Part shown: one piece after another, positions 53,268 to 62,320 of the stretch
Numbering within the stretch: the stretch's first letter is position 1
Layout of the letters: every line of letters starts with the position of its first letter
Assembly: GCA_903642235.1 (NCBI GenBank)
Contig: CAHJWL010000005.1
Coordinates: 1-64,000, forward strand
Direction of reading: 5' to 3'
Length of the DNA stretch: 64,000 bases
Source: Acidobacteriaceae bacterium
GTDB taxonomy: Bacteria; Acidobacteriota; Terriglobia; Terriglobales; Acidobacteriaceae
Made by a program: the position numbers and the translations under genes
Notes under the pieces: generated by a model
What the model saw: the letters and a program-made list of their open reading frames with translations, nothing else
Told to the model about the DNA's origin: nothing
The model's database searches: none

Positions 53268-54143
53268 CTAGTTGCCGTCCCGCGTAAGCAGACCGGTGCC
53301 GGAGTCGTTTCCGCAGCCGGAGAGAATCCAATCGGTGATGGTGAGAGTGCGTGCGTCGGAGGAGAAGGTGCCGCTGGCCGACACGGTATCTCCGGTCTGG
53401 GACTCCGTGTAGGTAGCCTGGAGCGAGTCTCCAGTTACCGTGGAATCAGTGATAACCGGCGCCGCCAGACAGGGCGTGTTGGGAAAGGTGGCATAGCCGG
53501 TGAGATGGTAGACGCCGTTCACATCCGGCGTGGTCGGTTGCGAGAGGCTTGCTTCAACGGCGAGTGTGGCGCCGGAGGTGTCAGTGAAGGTGCCGTTGTA
53601 ACTTCCTGTAAGTGGCTGATATTGCTGTGCCGTGGCGGTTACCGCGTCGCGCGGAGAAGGACCTGCGGCTCGGGTGGAGGGGGCAGCGCAGGTGGAGCCT
53701 GTGACTGTGATGGAGGGCGCGACAAGCGAGTGCTGGTCGGGGGCCAGAAGTCCGGAGACGTGGAGTGTGCCGCTCGACGAGGTATCGGAAGTGATTGTTA
53801 ATAAGCCACTTGCGTCGATGCTGCCCGTGGCCGCAAAGCTCTCGTTGGCGCCGGAGCACGCTGTGGTGAGGCGATGGAGGGTTCCGGTGACTGCTGTGCC
53901 GGAGACGGCGAGGGCGCCTGCGAGGCTGACCTGCTGGCTGGCGGTGCCGGTTGTGAACTTCCAGTTTCCCGCCGCCGCGGCGTAGGTCTTTGACGCGGCC
54001 AACGTATTCACAGCAGGGGAGTTACCGGTGCCGCAGCCGGCGAGCAGCGCCGCCAGAAGGCCGGCAATGCTGAGGGTTGCGAGATGGCGTCTTGCGCTCA
54101 AACGAATGGAATCGACGGCAGGTACGGGATGGAAGAGGAGCAT
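53268..54143 (-). CDS. Putative lipoprotein with beta-rich domains
   Basis: The 291-residue protein has a lipoprotein signal with the lipobox LLAGC, giving an acylated Cys37. The mature part is rich in Thr, Ser, Ala and Gly, with alternating patterns such as ASGLLTITSDTSSSGTLHVSG and GSYNGTFTDTSGATLAVEAS that suggest two similar beta-sandwich units. No family is recognised. It diverges from dnaK with about 390 bases between the two genes. Confidence 0.7.
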   Translation of the reverse strand: MLLFHPVPAVDSIRLSARRHLATLSIAGLLAALLAGCGTGNSPAVNTLAASKTYAAAAGNWKFTTGTASQQVSLAGALAVSGTAVTGTLHRLTTACSGANESFAATGSIDASGLLTITSDTSSSGTLHVSGLLAPDQHSLVAPSITVTGSTCAAPSTRAAGPSPRDAVTATAQQYQPLTGSYNGTFTDTSGATLAVEASLSQPTTPDVNGVYHLTGYATFPNTPCLAAPVITDSTVTGDSLQATYTESQTGDTVSASGTFSSDARTLTITDWILSGCGNDSGTGLLTRDGN

Positions 54144-54419
54144 GCAGGGCCCTTTAGCGGATCTGAAGCGACGTTAAATGAGCTTAAGTAGGCTGAAAAT
54201 GACCCTTCCGGGTGAGTTCTGCAACCTATTTGTACGAAAGAAGAGGCGTTGTTACCAAGCCCTGCGACTCATTGTCCGGCGAGCAGGGCGGTACGCGGGG
54301 TCACCCACTTCGAGAGACATTCTGGGTGGTGAACTCGAGTTGGCGGTGAGGATGTGCGTGGCGCCTACGGACAAGGCGCGAAGGCCTGCATCCTCTTTGC
54401 AAGGGCTCGCATCATATTG

Positions 54420-54440
54420 CTTGACAGTAAGTGACTCAAG
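54420..54440 (+). promoter_or_regulatory. HAIR-like HspR operator and -35 box before dnaK
   Basis: The sequence CTTGACA-N7-ACTCAAG matches the HspR operator HAIR (CTTGAGT-N7-ACTCAAG) in 12 of 14 half-site positions, with exact spacing. The left arm contains a perfect -35 hexamer TTGACA (54421-54426). A weak -10 (GAAGAT, 54445-54450) follows. Binding there would block the polymerase. It lies 96 bases before the dnaK ATG, and an HspR gene lies in this window at 62321. Confidence 0.7.
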
Positions 54441-54535
54441 TTGAGAAGATCACTGAGTCGGTCAAGCGTATGAGATCCACCAGATCGAGCGCTGCGGAAT
54501 GGCAGCTGACCGGAAGCAATGAGGAGAGAGCGGAT

Positions 54536-56440
54536 ATGGGGAAGATTATTGGCATTGACTTGGGAACGACTAACAGCTGCGTCGCGGTGATGGAGGGCGG
54601 CGAGCCGAAGGTCATCCCGAACGAAGAGGGTGGGCGGACGACGCCGTCGATTGTGGCGTTTACCAAGTCCGGCGAGCGGCTGGTCGGCCAAGTGGCGAAG
54701 CGGCAGGCGATCACCAATCCGGAGAACACGATTTACTCGGTGAAGCGCTTCATGGGCCGCCGGATGAACGAGGTCGGCTCCGAGATGAAGATGGTGCCGT
54801 ACAAGGTTGTGGCCAAGGGCGACAACGTCGGCGTGGTGGCGCAGGGTAGGGAGTACACGGCGCCTGAGGTTTCGGCGATGATCCTGCAGAAGCTGAAGAA
54901 GGCGGCGGAGGACTACCTCGGCACGTCTGTGACCGAGGCGGTCATCACGGTTCCGGCGTACTTCAACGATGCGCAGCGGCAGGCGACCAAGGATGCGGGA
55001 CGGATTGCCGGTCTTGATGTGAAGCGGATTGTGAACGAGCCGACGGCGGCGGCGCTGGCGTATGGGCTCGACAAGAAGAAGGACGAGACGATCGCGGTCT
55101 ATGACTTCGGCGGCGGTACGTTCGACGTATCGATCCTCGAGGTTGGCGACGGTGTCATTGAGGTTAAGTCGACCAACGGCGATACGCACCTGGGCGGCGA
55201 CAACTTAGACCAGCGCATTGTGGACTGGCTGATCTCGGAGTTCAAGAACGAGTCGGGTCTTGACCTGACGGCGAAGGGCAACGAGATGGCGCTGCAGCGG
55301 CTGAAAGATGCGGCCGAGCGCGCGAAGATCGAGCTCTCGACGGCGCAGGAGTCGGAGATTAACCTGCCCTTTATCACGGCGGATGCAAGCGGACCGAAGC
55401 ACCTGGTGCGAACACTGTCGCGCGCCAAGCTCGAGTCGCTCGTGGACGATCTGCTGCAGAAGTCGGTAGGACCGTGCAAGCAGGCGCTGAAGGATGCGGG
55501 CATTGATGCATCCAAGATCGACGAGGTGGTTCTTGTCGGTGGCCAGACACGTATGCCGGCGATCCAGAAGCTGGTGAAGGACCTGTTCGGCAAGGAGCCC
55601 AACAAGGGCGTGAACCCGGATGAGGTTGTAGCGATCGGCGCGGCGGTGCAGGCTGGCGTGCTTTCAGGCGACGTGAAGGATCTGCTGCTGCTCGATGTGA
55701 CCCCGCTAACACTCTCCATCGAAACGATGGGCGGTGTAGCGACCGGCATGATCACGCGCAACACGACGATTCCGACGAAGAAGACGGAGACGTTCTCGAC
55801 GGCGGCGGACTCACAGACCGAGGTTGAGGTGCATGTACTGCAGGGCGAGCGGCCGCTGGCGAGCCAGAACCGCACGCTGGGCAAGTTCAAGCTGAGCGGG
55901 ATTCCACCGGCTCCGCGGGGCGTGCCGCAGATCGAGGTGACCTTCGACATCGATGCGAACGGCATTCTGAATGTGACGGCCAAGGACAATGCGACGGGCA
56001 AGGATCAGAAGATCACGATCACGAGCTCGTCGGGCCTGAGCAAGGAAGAGATCGAGCGTATGGCGAAGGATGCCGAGGCGCATGCGGGTGAGGACAAGGA
56101 ACAGCGCGACCAGATCGAGGCGCGCAATGGCCTGGACTCAACCGTGTACAACGTTGAGAAGATGCTGAAGGAGGCGGGCGAGAAGGTGTCTGCTGACGAG
56201 AAGGCAGAGACTGAGTCGGCGCTGGCGGATGCGAAATCGACGCTCACCGGAACACCTTCGGCGACGGAGATGAATGCGGCGAAGGATCGGCTGACGACGG
56301 CGAGCCACAAGGTGGCCGAGGCGATGTACAAGGCGGCCAGCGCGGCGCCGACGGACGGAGCGGCGGCAGCCGAGGGAACCACCGAGCAGGCGAAGCAGGA
56401 TGAAGGCGTGATCGATGCGGAGTATGTCGACACGAAGTAA
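54536..56440 (+). CDS. dnaK: Chaperone DnaK (Hsp70)
   Basis: The 634-residue chaperone starts at ATG 54536 ([20 protein letters not shown]), with GGAGAG upstream; the open frame extends 105 bases further but not into family sequence. The ATPase domain shows the phosphate-1 loop, [35 protein letters not shown] and [12 protein letters not shown]. The substrate domain has [18 protein letters not shown] and a helical lid; the C-terminus ends [16 protein letters not shown]. It works with DnaJ and GrpE; dnaJ is 2.2 kb downstream, and grpE is not in the window. Control by HspR is suggested by the operator at 54420. Confidence 0.97.
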   Translation: MGKIIGIDLGTTNSCVAVMEGGEPKVIPNEEGGRTTPSIVAFTKSGERLVGQVAKRQAITNPENTIYSVKRFMGRRMNEVGSEMKMVPYKVVAKGDNVGVVAQGREYTAPEVSAMILQKLKKAAEDYLGTSVTEAVITVPAYFNDAQRQATKDAGRIAGLDVKRIVNEPTAAALAYGLDKKKDETIAVYDFGGGTFDVSILEVGDGVIEVKSTNGDTHLGGDNLDQRIVDWLISEFKNESGLDLTAKGNEMALQRLKDAAERAKIELSTAQESEINLPFITADASGPKHLVRTLSRAKLESLVDDLLQKSVGPCKQALKDAGIDASKIDEVVLVGGQTRMPAIQKLVKDLFGKEPNKGVNPDEVVAIGAAVQAGVLSGDVKDLLLLDVTPLTLSIETMGGVATGMITRNTTIPTKKTETFSTAADSQTEVEVHVLQGERPLASQNRTLGKFKLSGIPPAPRGVPQIEVTFDIDANGILNVTAKDNATGKDQKITITSSSGLSKEEIERMAKDAEAHAGEDKEQRDQIEARNGLDSTVYNVEKMLKEAGEKVSADEKAETESALADAKSTLTGTPSATEMNAAKDRLTTASHKVAEAMYKAASAAPTDGAAAAEGTTEQAKQDEGVIDAEYVDTK

Positions 56441-56460
56441 GGAAACTGGGCGCGGTGAAG

Positions 56461-56493
56461 AAAGCAGGTCCTTCGCTGCGCTCAGGATGACAG
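56461..56493 (-). repeat. Dispersed intergenic repeat, copy 4 (reverse)
   Basis: On the minus strand this reads CTGTCATCCTGAGCGCAGCG followed by AAGGACCTGCTTT. It is the reverse-orientation, better preserved form of the GTCAT...GAGC...GA..TCTGC element. TCCT...AGGA can form a small stem. It lies 21 bases after the dnaK stop. Confidence 0.6.
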
Positions 56494-56657
56494 GGTTGAA
56501 AGGGTGGGGCAAACCGGTGCATCGGTGCCCCTCCTGCTCACTCTAATAGGTGTGGGTGACGAGCATGACGAAGTTCAAGGATGAGGGGTACGGGACGATT
56601 CGTTGGAACCTTGCGTTTGGTTCCGGGTTGAAAGAACAGAACGATGGAGGGGCTGTG

Positions 56658-56828
56658 ATGAACGAGACTTTGTGGATGTGTGACCAGATGCGGGCGGGCC
56701 AGCTGTACACGCGGAAGATCTTTGATACGCAGGCAGAGGCACAGGCCTTTATGCGCAAGATGACGGAAGTTGAGCCAGACGCGATTTTCAACGTCGAGGC
56801 GATCCAGGCGATGCAGGTCTGGAACTAA
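56658..56828 (+). CDS. 56-residue small protein, function unknown
   Basis: The ATG at 56658 follows GGAGGGG by 6 bases. The product reads MNETLWMCDQMRAGQLYTRK and then IFDTQAEAQAFMRKMTEVEP, ending in AIQAMQVWN. The frame is open from 56550, but no good ribosome site supports the earlier starts. It is compact and soluble with no recognised family. A strong hairpin terminator follows, so it is probably its own or the last gene of the dnaK transcript. Confidence 0.7.
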   Translation: MNETLWMCDQMRAGQLYTRKIFDTQAEAQAFMRKMTEVEPDAIFNVEAIQAMQVWN

Positions 56829-56842
56829 GCGTCGCACGTGCC

Positions 56843-56879
56843 CGCCTCACATCTCTGAGATTGAGATGTGAGGCGTTTG
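56843..56879 (+). terminator. Strong hairpin terminator
   Basis: A perfect 13-bp stem CGCCTCACATCTC / GAGATGTGAGGCG (56843-56855 and 56863-56875) with a 7-base loop is followed by TTTGATTG, 14 bases after the stop of the small gene. The T-run is short. Confidence 0.7.
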
Positions 56880-56962
56880 ATTGTGCGGAGCAGACTGAGC
56901 GCACGCTTTGATATGGAACTAACTGCATCTGAGTGCAAGAGCAGAGATGAGTGGGTGCACGG

Positions 56963-57709
56963 ATGGTGAACTGGACAGAAATCGAAGCGATTGCGAACAG
57001 CTGCCTGGTATTGACCAGTGCGAGCGCAATCGGCTACGCGGGGCTGCAACTAAAGCATGAGCGGCAGTACCGGTCGGTGGCGAACCTTGAAAAGCAGCTG
57101 GGGTTCTTTCAGTCCGAACAGTTCGTGGCGACGCGGCGACGGCTGGCGTTGGAGCGGTTACAGGAGGATGGGCACTCGCTGCGGGAGTGGGACCTAGAGG
57201 ATCCGCCGGTAAGCGCGTTCGAAGTGCTGGATTTTTACGAACACATCGGGCTGCTGGTCAAAAAGGGCCATTTGGACGTTTATGACGTTTGGCACACGTT
57301 CTACGAGTGGGCGCAGCCGGTGTACGTAGACATGCAGACGATGATTGAGAGTGAGGAGAGTGCATATGTCGACCACTACTCCGACTTGCGGGCCCTGATG
57401 CGGCAGATGGATGATATTCAGCTGAAGCGGATGCATGCGAACAAGTCCAATCACTGGGCGCTCTGGACGCCGGAGCGGATTTTAGAGCACTACCGGTACG
57501 AGACGGAGATTGCGGGCAAGTCCGGGCGAGGGAAGCGAAGTGTAGAGCGACGGGCGCAACGGGAGGCGGAGCGGCGGGCGGAGGCAGAGCGCGTGGATCT
57601 GGACGCGGCGGCGCTGGCTGTGCTGGACGGAGAGGCGACGGTTGCGGACGAAGCAAAGCTCCGCGAGAGTGTGGAACGACGACGAGAGCAGGAGGCTCAG
57701 CGTGCCTGA
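56963..57709 (+). CDS. Membrane-anchored protein with charged helical tail, function unknown
   Basis: The 248-residue protein starts at ATG 56963 or at a GTG 12 bases earlier. It begins with a hydrophobic segment (ANSCLVLTSASAIGYAGLQL) and a soluble part (YRSVANLEKQLGFFQSEQFV ... LDFYEHIGLLVKKGHLDVYD) of the kind seen in DUF4760-like hypothetical proteins. The last 70 residues are extremely rich in Arg, Glu and Ala (VERRAQREAERRAEAERVDL), likely a long helix. It overlaps the glycosylase gene by 8 bases, so the two are translationally linked. No function can be given. Confidence 0.7.
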   Translation: MVNWTEIEAIANSCLVLTSASAIGYAGLQLKHERQYRSVANLEKQLGFFQSEQFVATRRRLALERLQEDGHSLREWDLEDPPVSAFEVLDFYEHIGLLVKKGHLDVYDVWHTFYEWAQPVYVDMQTMIESEESAYVDHYSDLRALMRQMDDIQLKRMHANKSNHWALWTPERILEHYRYETEIAGKSGRGKRSVERRAQREAERRAEAERVDLDAAALAVLDGEATVADEAKLRESVERRREQEAQRA

Positions 57710-58607
57710 AGGCAATGAGATCCATCGCTGGGCGGCACGCCATACGGCGGCGTTTGCGGGCAAGAAGGTGCGGGTGGACGCGCCAACGAGCAGCCGGTTT
57801 GAGGATGCGGACAGGCTCGACAATAAACTTCTGCTCAACGTGCGCGCCGTGGGCAAGCATCTGGGATACAACTTCGGGAAGGATCGCATTCTGCATGTGC
57901 ACCTGGGAATGTATGGGGACTTTACCGAGGGTACGGGCGAGCTGGCGCCGGAGAAGGGTGCGCTGCGGATTCGACTGTGGAATGCGGCGGCGGTGAAGCT
58001 GGGAACGCAGCCGGGTGAGAGCAAGCGGCATGCGTGGTACTCAAACGATGACGGGACAGGGCATATTGCGCCGGAGAAGGTGGCGTGGGTGGAGCTGCGC
58101 GGGCCAACGGACTGCAGCATATGGACGGAGGCGAAGTGGGCGACGCTGCTTGAGCGGCTGGGGCCGGATCCGCTGAATGGTGACAAGCCGCTGCGGTTTG
58201 TGGAGAAGATCACGAAGCGCAAGACACCGGTCGGCGCACTGATGATGGACCAGACGGTAGCGGCGGGGATCGGGAACATCTACCGGGCGGAGCTGTTGTT
58301 TCGGGCGCGGCTGAGTCCGTTTGCGGCGGGCAGTACGGTGCCGGCGACGACGCTGGCGGCGATCTGGAAGGATGCAATTCCGCTGATGAAGGCGGGCATG
58401 GTGGACCGGCGGATCGTCACCACGAAACCAAAAGACAGGCCGACGAAGAAGACTGGCGCGCCCTTGAAGGAAGAGGCGCACTATGTGTATCGGCGACATG
58501 GCAAGCCGTGTTTGCTGTGCGGGACGACGATCTTGACGAAGATCATGGCGGGGCGAAATCTGTTCTGGTGTCCGAGCTGCCAGGCGGCCGAGAACGCGAA
58601 GGATTGA
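57702..58607 (+). CDS. nei: Fpg/Nei family DNA glycosylase
   Basis: The 301-residue base-excision-repair enzyme starts at GTG 57702 with AGGAGG 7 bases upstream. This start is required because Pro2 and Glu3 (VPEGNEIHRWA) are the catalytic residues. The frame is open 60 bases further up. Lys in VGKHLGYNF is the conserved beta-hairpin lysine. The helix-two-turn-helix (MMDQTVAAGIGNIYRAELLF) and a C-terminal zinc finger (CLLC-x16-CPSC) are present. PEGNE and the overall form favour endonuclease VIII-like over MutM. It lies between dnaK and dnaJ. Confidence 0.9.
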   Translation: MPEGNEIHRWAARHTAAFAGKKVRVDAPTSSRFEDADRLDNKLLLNVRAVGKHLGYNFGKDRILHVHLGMYGDFTEGTGELAPEKGALRIRLWNAAAVKLGTQPGESKRHAWYSNDDGTGHIAPEKVAWVELRGPTDCSIWTEAKWATLLERLGPDPLNGDKPLRFVEKITKRKTPVGALMMDQTVAAGIGNIYRAELLFRARLSPFAAGSTVPATTLAAIWKDAIPLMKAGMVDRRIVTTKPKDRPTKKTGAPLKEEAHYVYRRHGKPCLLCGTTILTKIMAGRNLFWCPSCQAAENAKD

Positions 58608-58664
58608 GGTAGCAGTCGACGCGTGATACGAGGGCGCGCGGCTGGATCGGGGACGAACAAGACG

Positions 58665-59912
58665 ATGGCACCGACACAGAATAAGGACTACTACGGCACG
58701 CTGGGCGTGAAGAAGACGGCCACGACGGATGAGATTCGGAAGGCATTCCGTAAGCTGGCGCGCAAGTATCACCCGGATGTAAACCCCGGGGATAGAAAGG
58801 CGGAGGAGAAGTTTAAGGAGATCTCCGAGGCGAACGATGTGCTGAGTGAGGAGAAGAAACGGAAGGTCTACGACCAGTTTGGCTTTTACTCAGACAACAT
58901 CGATGCAGCGGCGGCGGAGGCTGCGGCGCGGGGTGGGTATGGACCGATGTCCGGCAGTGGACGATCTGGCGCTGGGCGGGCGGCGGCAGGACGTGGCGGT
59001 CAGGAGGTTCCGTTCGACTTTTCGGGCTTTGATTTTTCGGGTTTTCAGGGTGGGCCGGGAGCACGGCAGGAGACGCCGACGGGCGGCGGCGGATTTCGGG
59101 ATATCTTCGGGTCGATGTTTGGCGGTGGCCGGGGCGGGGCGAAGCAGGGAGCAGAGCCGGGCACCGATCTTGAATACACGGTGCAGGTGGACTTTTGGAC
59201 GCTGATCCGCGGGGGTGTGACAAAGCTTGAGATTCAGCGGCGGGAGACCTGTAAGACGTGCGGCGGATCGGGGGCACGGGGCGGGATAGCGGAGTGTCCG
59301 GAGTGCCATGGTACGGGTGAAGTCACACAGATGGGTGGACGGATGAAGTTTAATATTCAGTGTCCTCGCTGCGGCGGAGCGGGCAAGGTGCAGAATGCGT
59401 GTCCGGCATGCGAGGGCAGCGGCGTGCTTCAGCGCAAGGAGCCGCTGGAGTTTCGCATTAAGGCGGGCACGCGGGACGGGCAGCGGATACGGCTGGCGGG
59501 CAGAGGCAACGCAGGCAGCCACGGGGGAGCGGCAGGGGATTTGTACCTGGTCATCAAGGGTGGGACAAACCCGGTGTTCACACGGAAGGGAGACGATATT
59601 CACGTCACTGTTCCGGTCACGATCGCGGAGGCGGCGCTGGGAGCGAAGATCGATGTGCCGACGATCGACACGCACGAGGGCGGCGGGCGGACGCTGCTGA
59701 AGGTGCCACCGGGGGTGCAGACCGGTCAGAGGCTGCGGCTGCGCGAAAAGGGCGTGCCCAGTGCAGTCACTGAGGGGCTGCGAGGCGACCAGATCGTTGA
59801 GGTTAAGGTGATGGTGCCGAAGGTGCAGGACGAGCGCTCAAAGGAGATCCTGCGCGAGTTGGCGAAGCTGAATCCGGAGGATCCGCGAGAGAGCCTGTTC
59901 GCGGGAATCTAG
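58665..59912 (+). CDS. dnaJ: Chaperone DnaJ (Hsp40)
   Basis: The 415-residue co-chaperone starts at ATG 58665 ([15 protein letters not shown]). The J domain with HPD ([16 protein letters not shown]) stimulates DnaK. A Gly/Phe-rich linker follows, with an extended Gly/Arg tract. Four zinc repeats are complete: [24 protein letters not shown] and CPACEGSG. C-terminal substrate-binding domains complete the protein. It is 57 bases downstream of nei. No HAIR site was found directly upstream, so it may be read from an upstream promoter. Confidence 0.95.
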   Translation: MAPTQNKDYYGTLGVKKTATTDEIRKAFRKLARKYHPDVNPGDRKAEEKFKEISEANDVLSEEKKRKVYDQFGFYSDNIDAAAAEAAARGGYGPMSGSGRSGAGRAAAGRGGQEVPFDFSGFDFSGFQGGPGARQETPTGGGGFRDIFGSMFGGGRGGAKQGAEPGTDLEYTVQVDFWTLIRGGVTKLEIQRRETCKTCGGSGARGGIAECPECHGTGEVTQMGGRMKFNIQCPRCGGAGKVQNACPACEGSGVLQRKEPLEFRIKAGTRDGQRIRLAGRGNAGSHGGAAGDLYLVIKGGTNPVFTRKGDDIHVTVPVTIAEAALGAKIDVPTIDTHEGGGRTLLKVPPGVQTGQRLRLREKGVPSAVTEGLRGDQIVEVKVMVPKVQDERSKEILRELAKLNPEDPRESLFAGI

Positions 59913-60145
59913 CGAGGATGAGGTGGACTCATCGTGAGGCGTGATGGGCGACTCAAGGTGATGGAGCGCTGGATGTCTGGACGTGGATCTCTGGCATCTG
60001 GCGTGGAGGGCACGTTGAGAGCCGCCCGGGGAGGGGCGGCCGTTCTTTTGGGGGAGTGATCTTTCCGGACGGGCTAGCTGAAGATGCAGGCTGTGGGTCT
60101 TTGCTGCTCTGTTGCCAGAAGAGCGGCTTTCCGGGAAGTGTCACG

Positions 60146-60880
60146 ATGAGATCTTTCGTTTGTGGTGTGGGAGTGGCGGTTCTGGGGCTGTGCTTCGGGA
60201 TGCAGGCGAGGGCGCAGAGCCTGACGGCAACGCAGATTGTTGATCGTCTCGCAGCGAAGAATGGGGAACGGGCGGCGGCGCTGGCGGAGTGGAGTTCAGA
60301 GCGGGTGTACCGCGTGGAGTATCGCGGGGTAGGGGGCGGAAGCGCGTCGATGACGGTACGGGCGGAGTTTCGCGCGCCGGGAGAGAAGCGGCTTACGATC
60401 ACGGGAGAGCAGGGCTCGAAGATGCTGTGCGACGGTGTGCTGCGCAAGCTGCTGTCGAGTGAGGAGGAGGCGGAGAGCCGGGCGGCGCGAGCGCAGAGCG
60501 CGCTTACCAATGCAAACTATGCCGTGCAGCTTGAGGGCGAAGAGGTGGTGGACGGAGTTCGGGCATGGCGCCTGGCAGTGACGCCGAGAGTCGCGACGAA
60601 GTTTGCTGTGCGCGGCCGGATGTGGGTCAGCGAGGATGACTTCGGCCTGATGCGGATGGAGGGTGCGCCGGCAAAGGAGGTGTCCTGGTGGGTCAATCGG
60701 GCGTCGATCGATGCACGGTACCAGCGGCGCGGCATCTTCTGGCTGCCGGAACGGAATGCATCGGTAAGCCGGGTGCGTATGGGGGGTGAAGCACGCCTGA
60801 CCATTGAGTATGGCCGCTACACGGTACGAGCGGTGGGTGAGGGCGGGCAGGCAACGGCAAAGCTCGAAGCGTTGCCATAG
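60146..60880 (+). CDS. LolA-like periplasmic protein
   Basis: The 244-residue protein starts at ATG 60146 with a signal peptide (VCGVGVAVLGLCFGMQARAQ). LTATQIVDRLAAKNGERAAA directly after cleavage and the middle part (AVQLEGEEVVDGVRAWRLAV, FAVRGRMWVSEDDFGLMRM) fit the outer-membrane lipoprotein-sorting (LolA/LolB-like) fold. True LolA carries lipoproteins to the outer membrane; many acidobacterial relatives are of unknown role. It is 233 bases after dnaJ. Confidence 0.7.
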   Translation: MRSFVCGVGVAVLGLCFGMQARAQSLTATQIVDRLAAKNGERAAALAEWSSERVYRVEYRGVGGGSASMTVRAEFRAPGEKRLTITGEQGSKMLCDGVLRKLLSSEEEAESRAARAQSALTNANYAVQLEGEEVVDGVRAWRLAVTPRVATKFAVRGRMWVSEDDFGLMRMEGAPAKEVSWWVNRASIDARYQRRGIFWLPERNASVSRVRMGGEARLTIEYGRYTVRAVGEGGQATAKLEALP

Positions 60881-60984
60881 GTTGCTGCACAGGGCCGGGG
60901 TGACTCAGGCGGCTGGTGAGCCGTTGCTTATCAGAGAAGCAAATGCCTACGAAATGACAACGAAATGGGTGCGGCAAGGCTGTT

Positions 60985-61971
60985 TTAGCCGTGGGACTGT
61001 ATGGTTCTGTTGCCGATTGGGGCGGGCAGGACAAACTGGTTGGCGAGAGAGCTGGCGACAGCGGTGACGCCGGGAGCGAGGCCCGTCACGCGGGCGGCGA
61101 GCCATGCCTGCGGAGTGATAATGAGTTCGAAGCGGCCGGAGCGCTGGGCCGATCGGATGATCCTGGCGGCATGCTGGACGGAGGCGGCGACGCCCGGAGT
61201 GGTGGCGCCCAGATCAAACCAGGTCTCTTCCTTTTTTATGTCGCCGACAAACTGGGCACGGACGTGCGAGCCGGTGCGCATGAGGCCGGGGCAGACGGTG
61301 GTTACGCGGACGCCCTTGGTGCGAAGCTCCGCATGCAATCCCTCGGAGTAGCCGGTGAGCGCGAACTTTGACGCAGTGTAGGGCAGGAGGTGCGGAACAG
61401 CCATCTTGCCTCCGATGGAGGAGATATTGACGATGGAGGCGCGACGGCCGCGGCGACCTTCGAGAGAGGGCTGCGCAAGCAGGTATGGAAGTGCCGCCTG
61501 GGTGGTGTACAGAGCGGTAAAGAAGTTGTTCTTCATGGCCGATTCAAAGGCCTCAAGGGGCTGGTCCTCGATGGGGCCAACCTCGATGATGCCGGCGCAG
61601 TTGATGAGGACGTCGATGCGCTCAAGATGCCCGATGGCAAGCTCGATTACTTGCTTCGCAGCTGCCTTGTCGGAGAGATCGGCAGGAAGCAGGAGGATGT
61701 CTGTGGGCTTCTGGACGTCGCCGGCAGTGAGGAGAGAGGTCCGGGCTTCTTCAAGGTGGTCCTGACTGCGAGAGACGAGGATGAGACGGGCTCCGCTGCG
61801 GCCGTAGACACGCGCGAGTTCGAGGCCGAGACCGCTCGCTCCGCCGGTGATAAGGACGATCGGGCGGTGTTTGCTCCCGGACTCGCGACGAGGGCGAAGA
61901 AACCAGGCGGCGGTCAGGGCGGAGATGGCTACGGTGATCTGCGTTGCGCGCGCGGTGTTGAAGGTGGACAT
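60985..61971 (-). CDS. Short-chain dehydrogenase/reductase, membrane-anchored
   Basis: The 328-residue protein starts at ATG 61971; an 84-codon upstream extension has no ribosome site or family sequence. A hydrophobic N-terminal stretch (ITVAISALTAAWFL) may anchor it. The classical SDR motifs are present: TGGASGLGLE (cofactor), INCAGI, the catalytic Ser in VNISSIGG, and YTASK (Tyr and Lys). Such membrane-bound SDRs often act on lipids or sterol-like compounds. It is transcribed away from hspR. Substrate is unknown. Confidence 0.85.
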   Translation of the reverse strand: MSTFNTARATQITVAISALTAAWFLRPRRESGSKHRPIVLITGGASGLGLELARVYGRSGARLILVSRSQDHLEEARTSLLTAGDVQKPTDILLLPADLSDKAAAKQVIELAIGHLERIDVLINCAGIIEVGPIEDQPLEAFESAMKNNFFTALYTTQAALPYLLAQPSLEGRRGRRASIVNISSIGGKMAVPHLLPYTASKFALTGYSEGLHAELRTKGVRVTTVCPGLMRTGSHVRAQFVGDIKKEETWFDLGATTPGVAASVQHAARIIRSAQRSGRFELIITPQAWLAARVTGLAPGVTAVASSLANQFVLPAPIGNRTIQSHG

Positions 61972-62320
61972 ATCTGTGTGATGCGGAGAAAGTGAACGAC
62001 AGAAGCTGGGGCAAGCGGCGAATGCAAACAGAAGAACGAAACAGTAAGGCAAGTGCAAAAGATAAGCGGAAGGCAGAAAAGCAGGTGTAACAGAAACGAA
62101 ACAGAGACACACGTGCACGTACAGAGTGTTCGTCAGGCACCTCCTGTCAGGGCTGCTGCTGCCTCTAATCGCATCCTGCTGAGGCTTTCTGTTTTGCTTT
62201 GCCCAGGCTCTTCTGGTCTGCACTTGCCAGAGCGGGCGGGGTCAGGGCAAGCAGGCCCGATGCTCAGCACGCCTGCGAAGGAGGGCGGTACACTCGGTCT
62301 GCGGGTGAGGGGAGGAAAGG
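61972..62320. other. Divergent control region, SDR / hspR
   Basis: This gap of about 350 bases carries both promoters. An inverted repeat CTTGCC-N17-GGCAAG lies at 62223-62251, about 70 bases before the hspR start. It shares CTTG/CAAG ends with HAIR, but its spacing is far too long for a standard site. A strong ribosome site (GGGGAGGAAAGG) precedes hspR. No further gene was recognised. Confidence 0.4.

Noticed and set aside
54178..54444. 88-codon plus-strand frame between the lipoprotein gene and dnaK
   Set aside because: It runs through the dnaK promoter and HAIR-like site and shows no domain or good ribosome site.
55099..56001. 300-codon antisense frame over dnaK
   Set aside because: The Ser-rich mirror of dnaK is a well-known annotation artefact.
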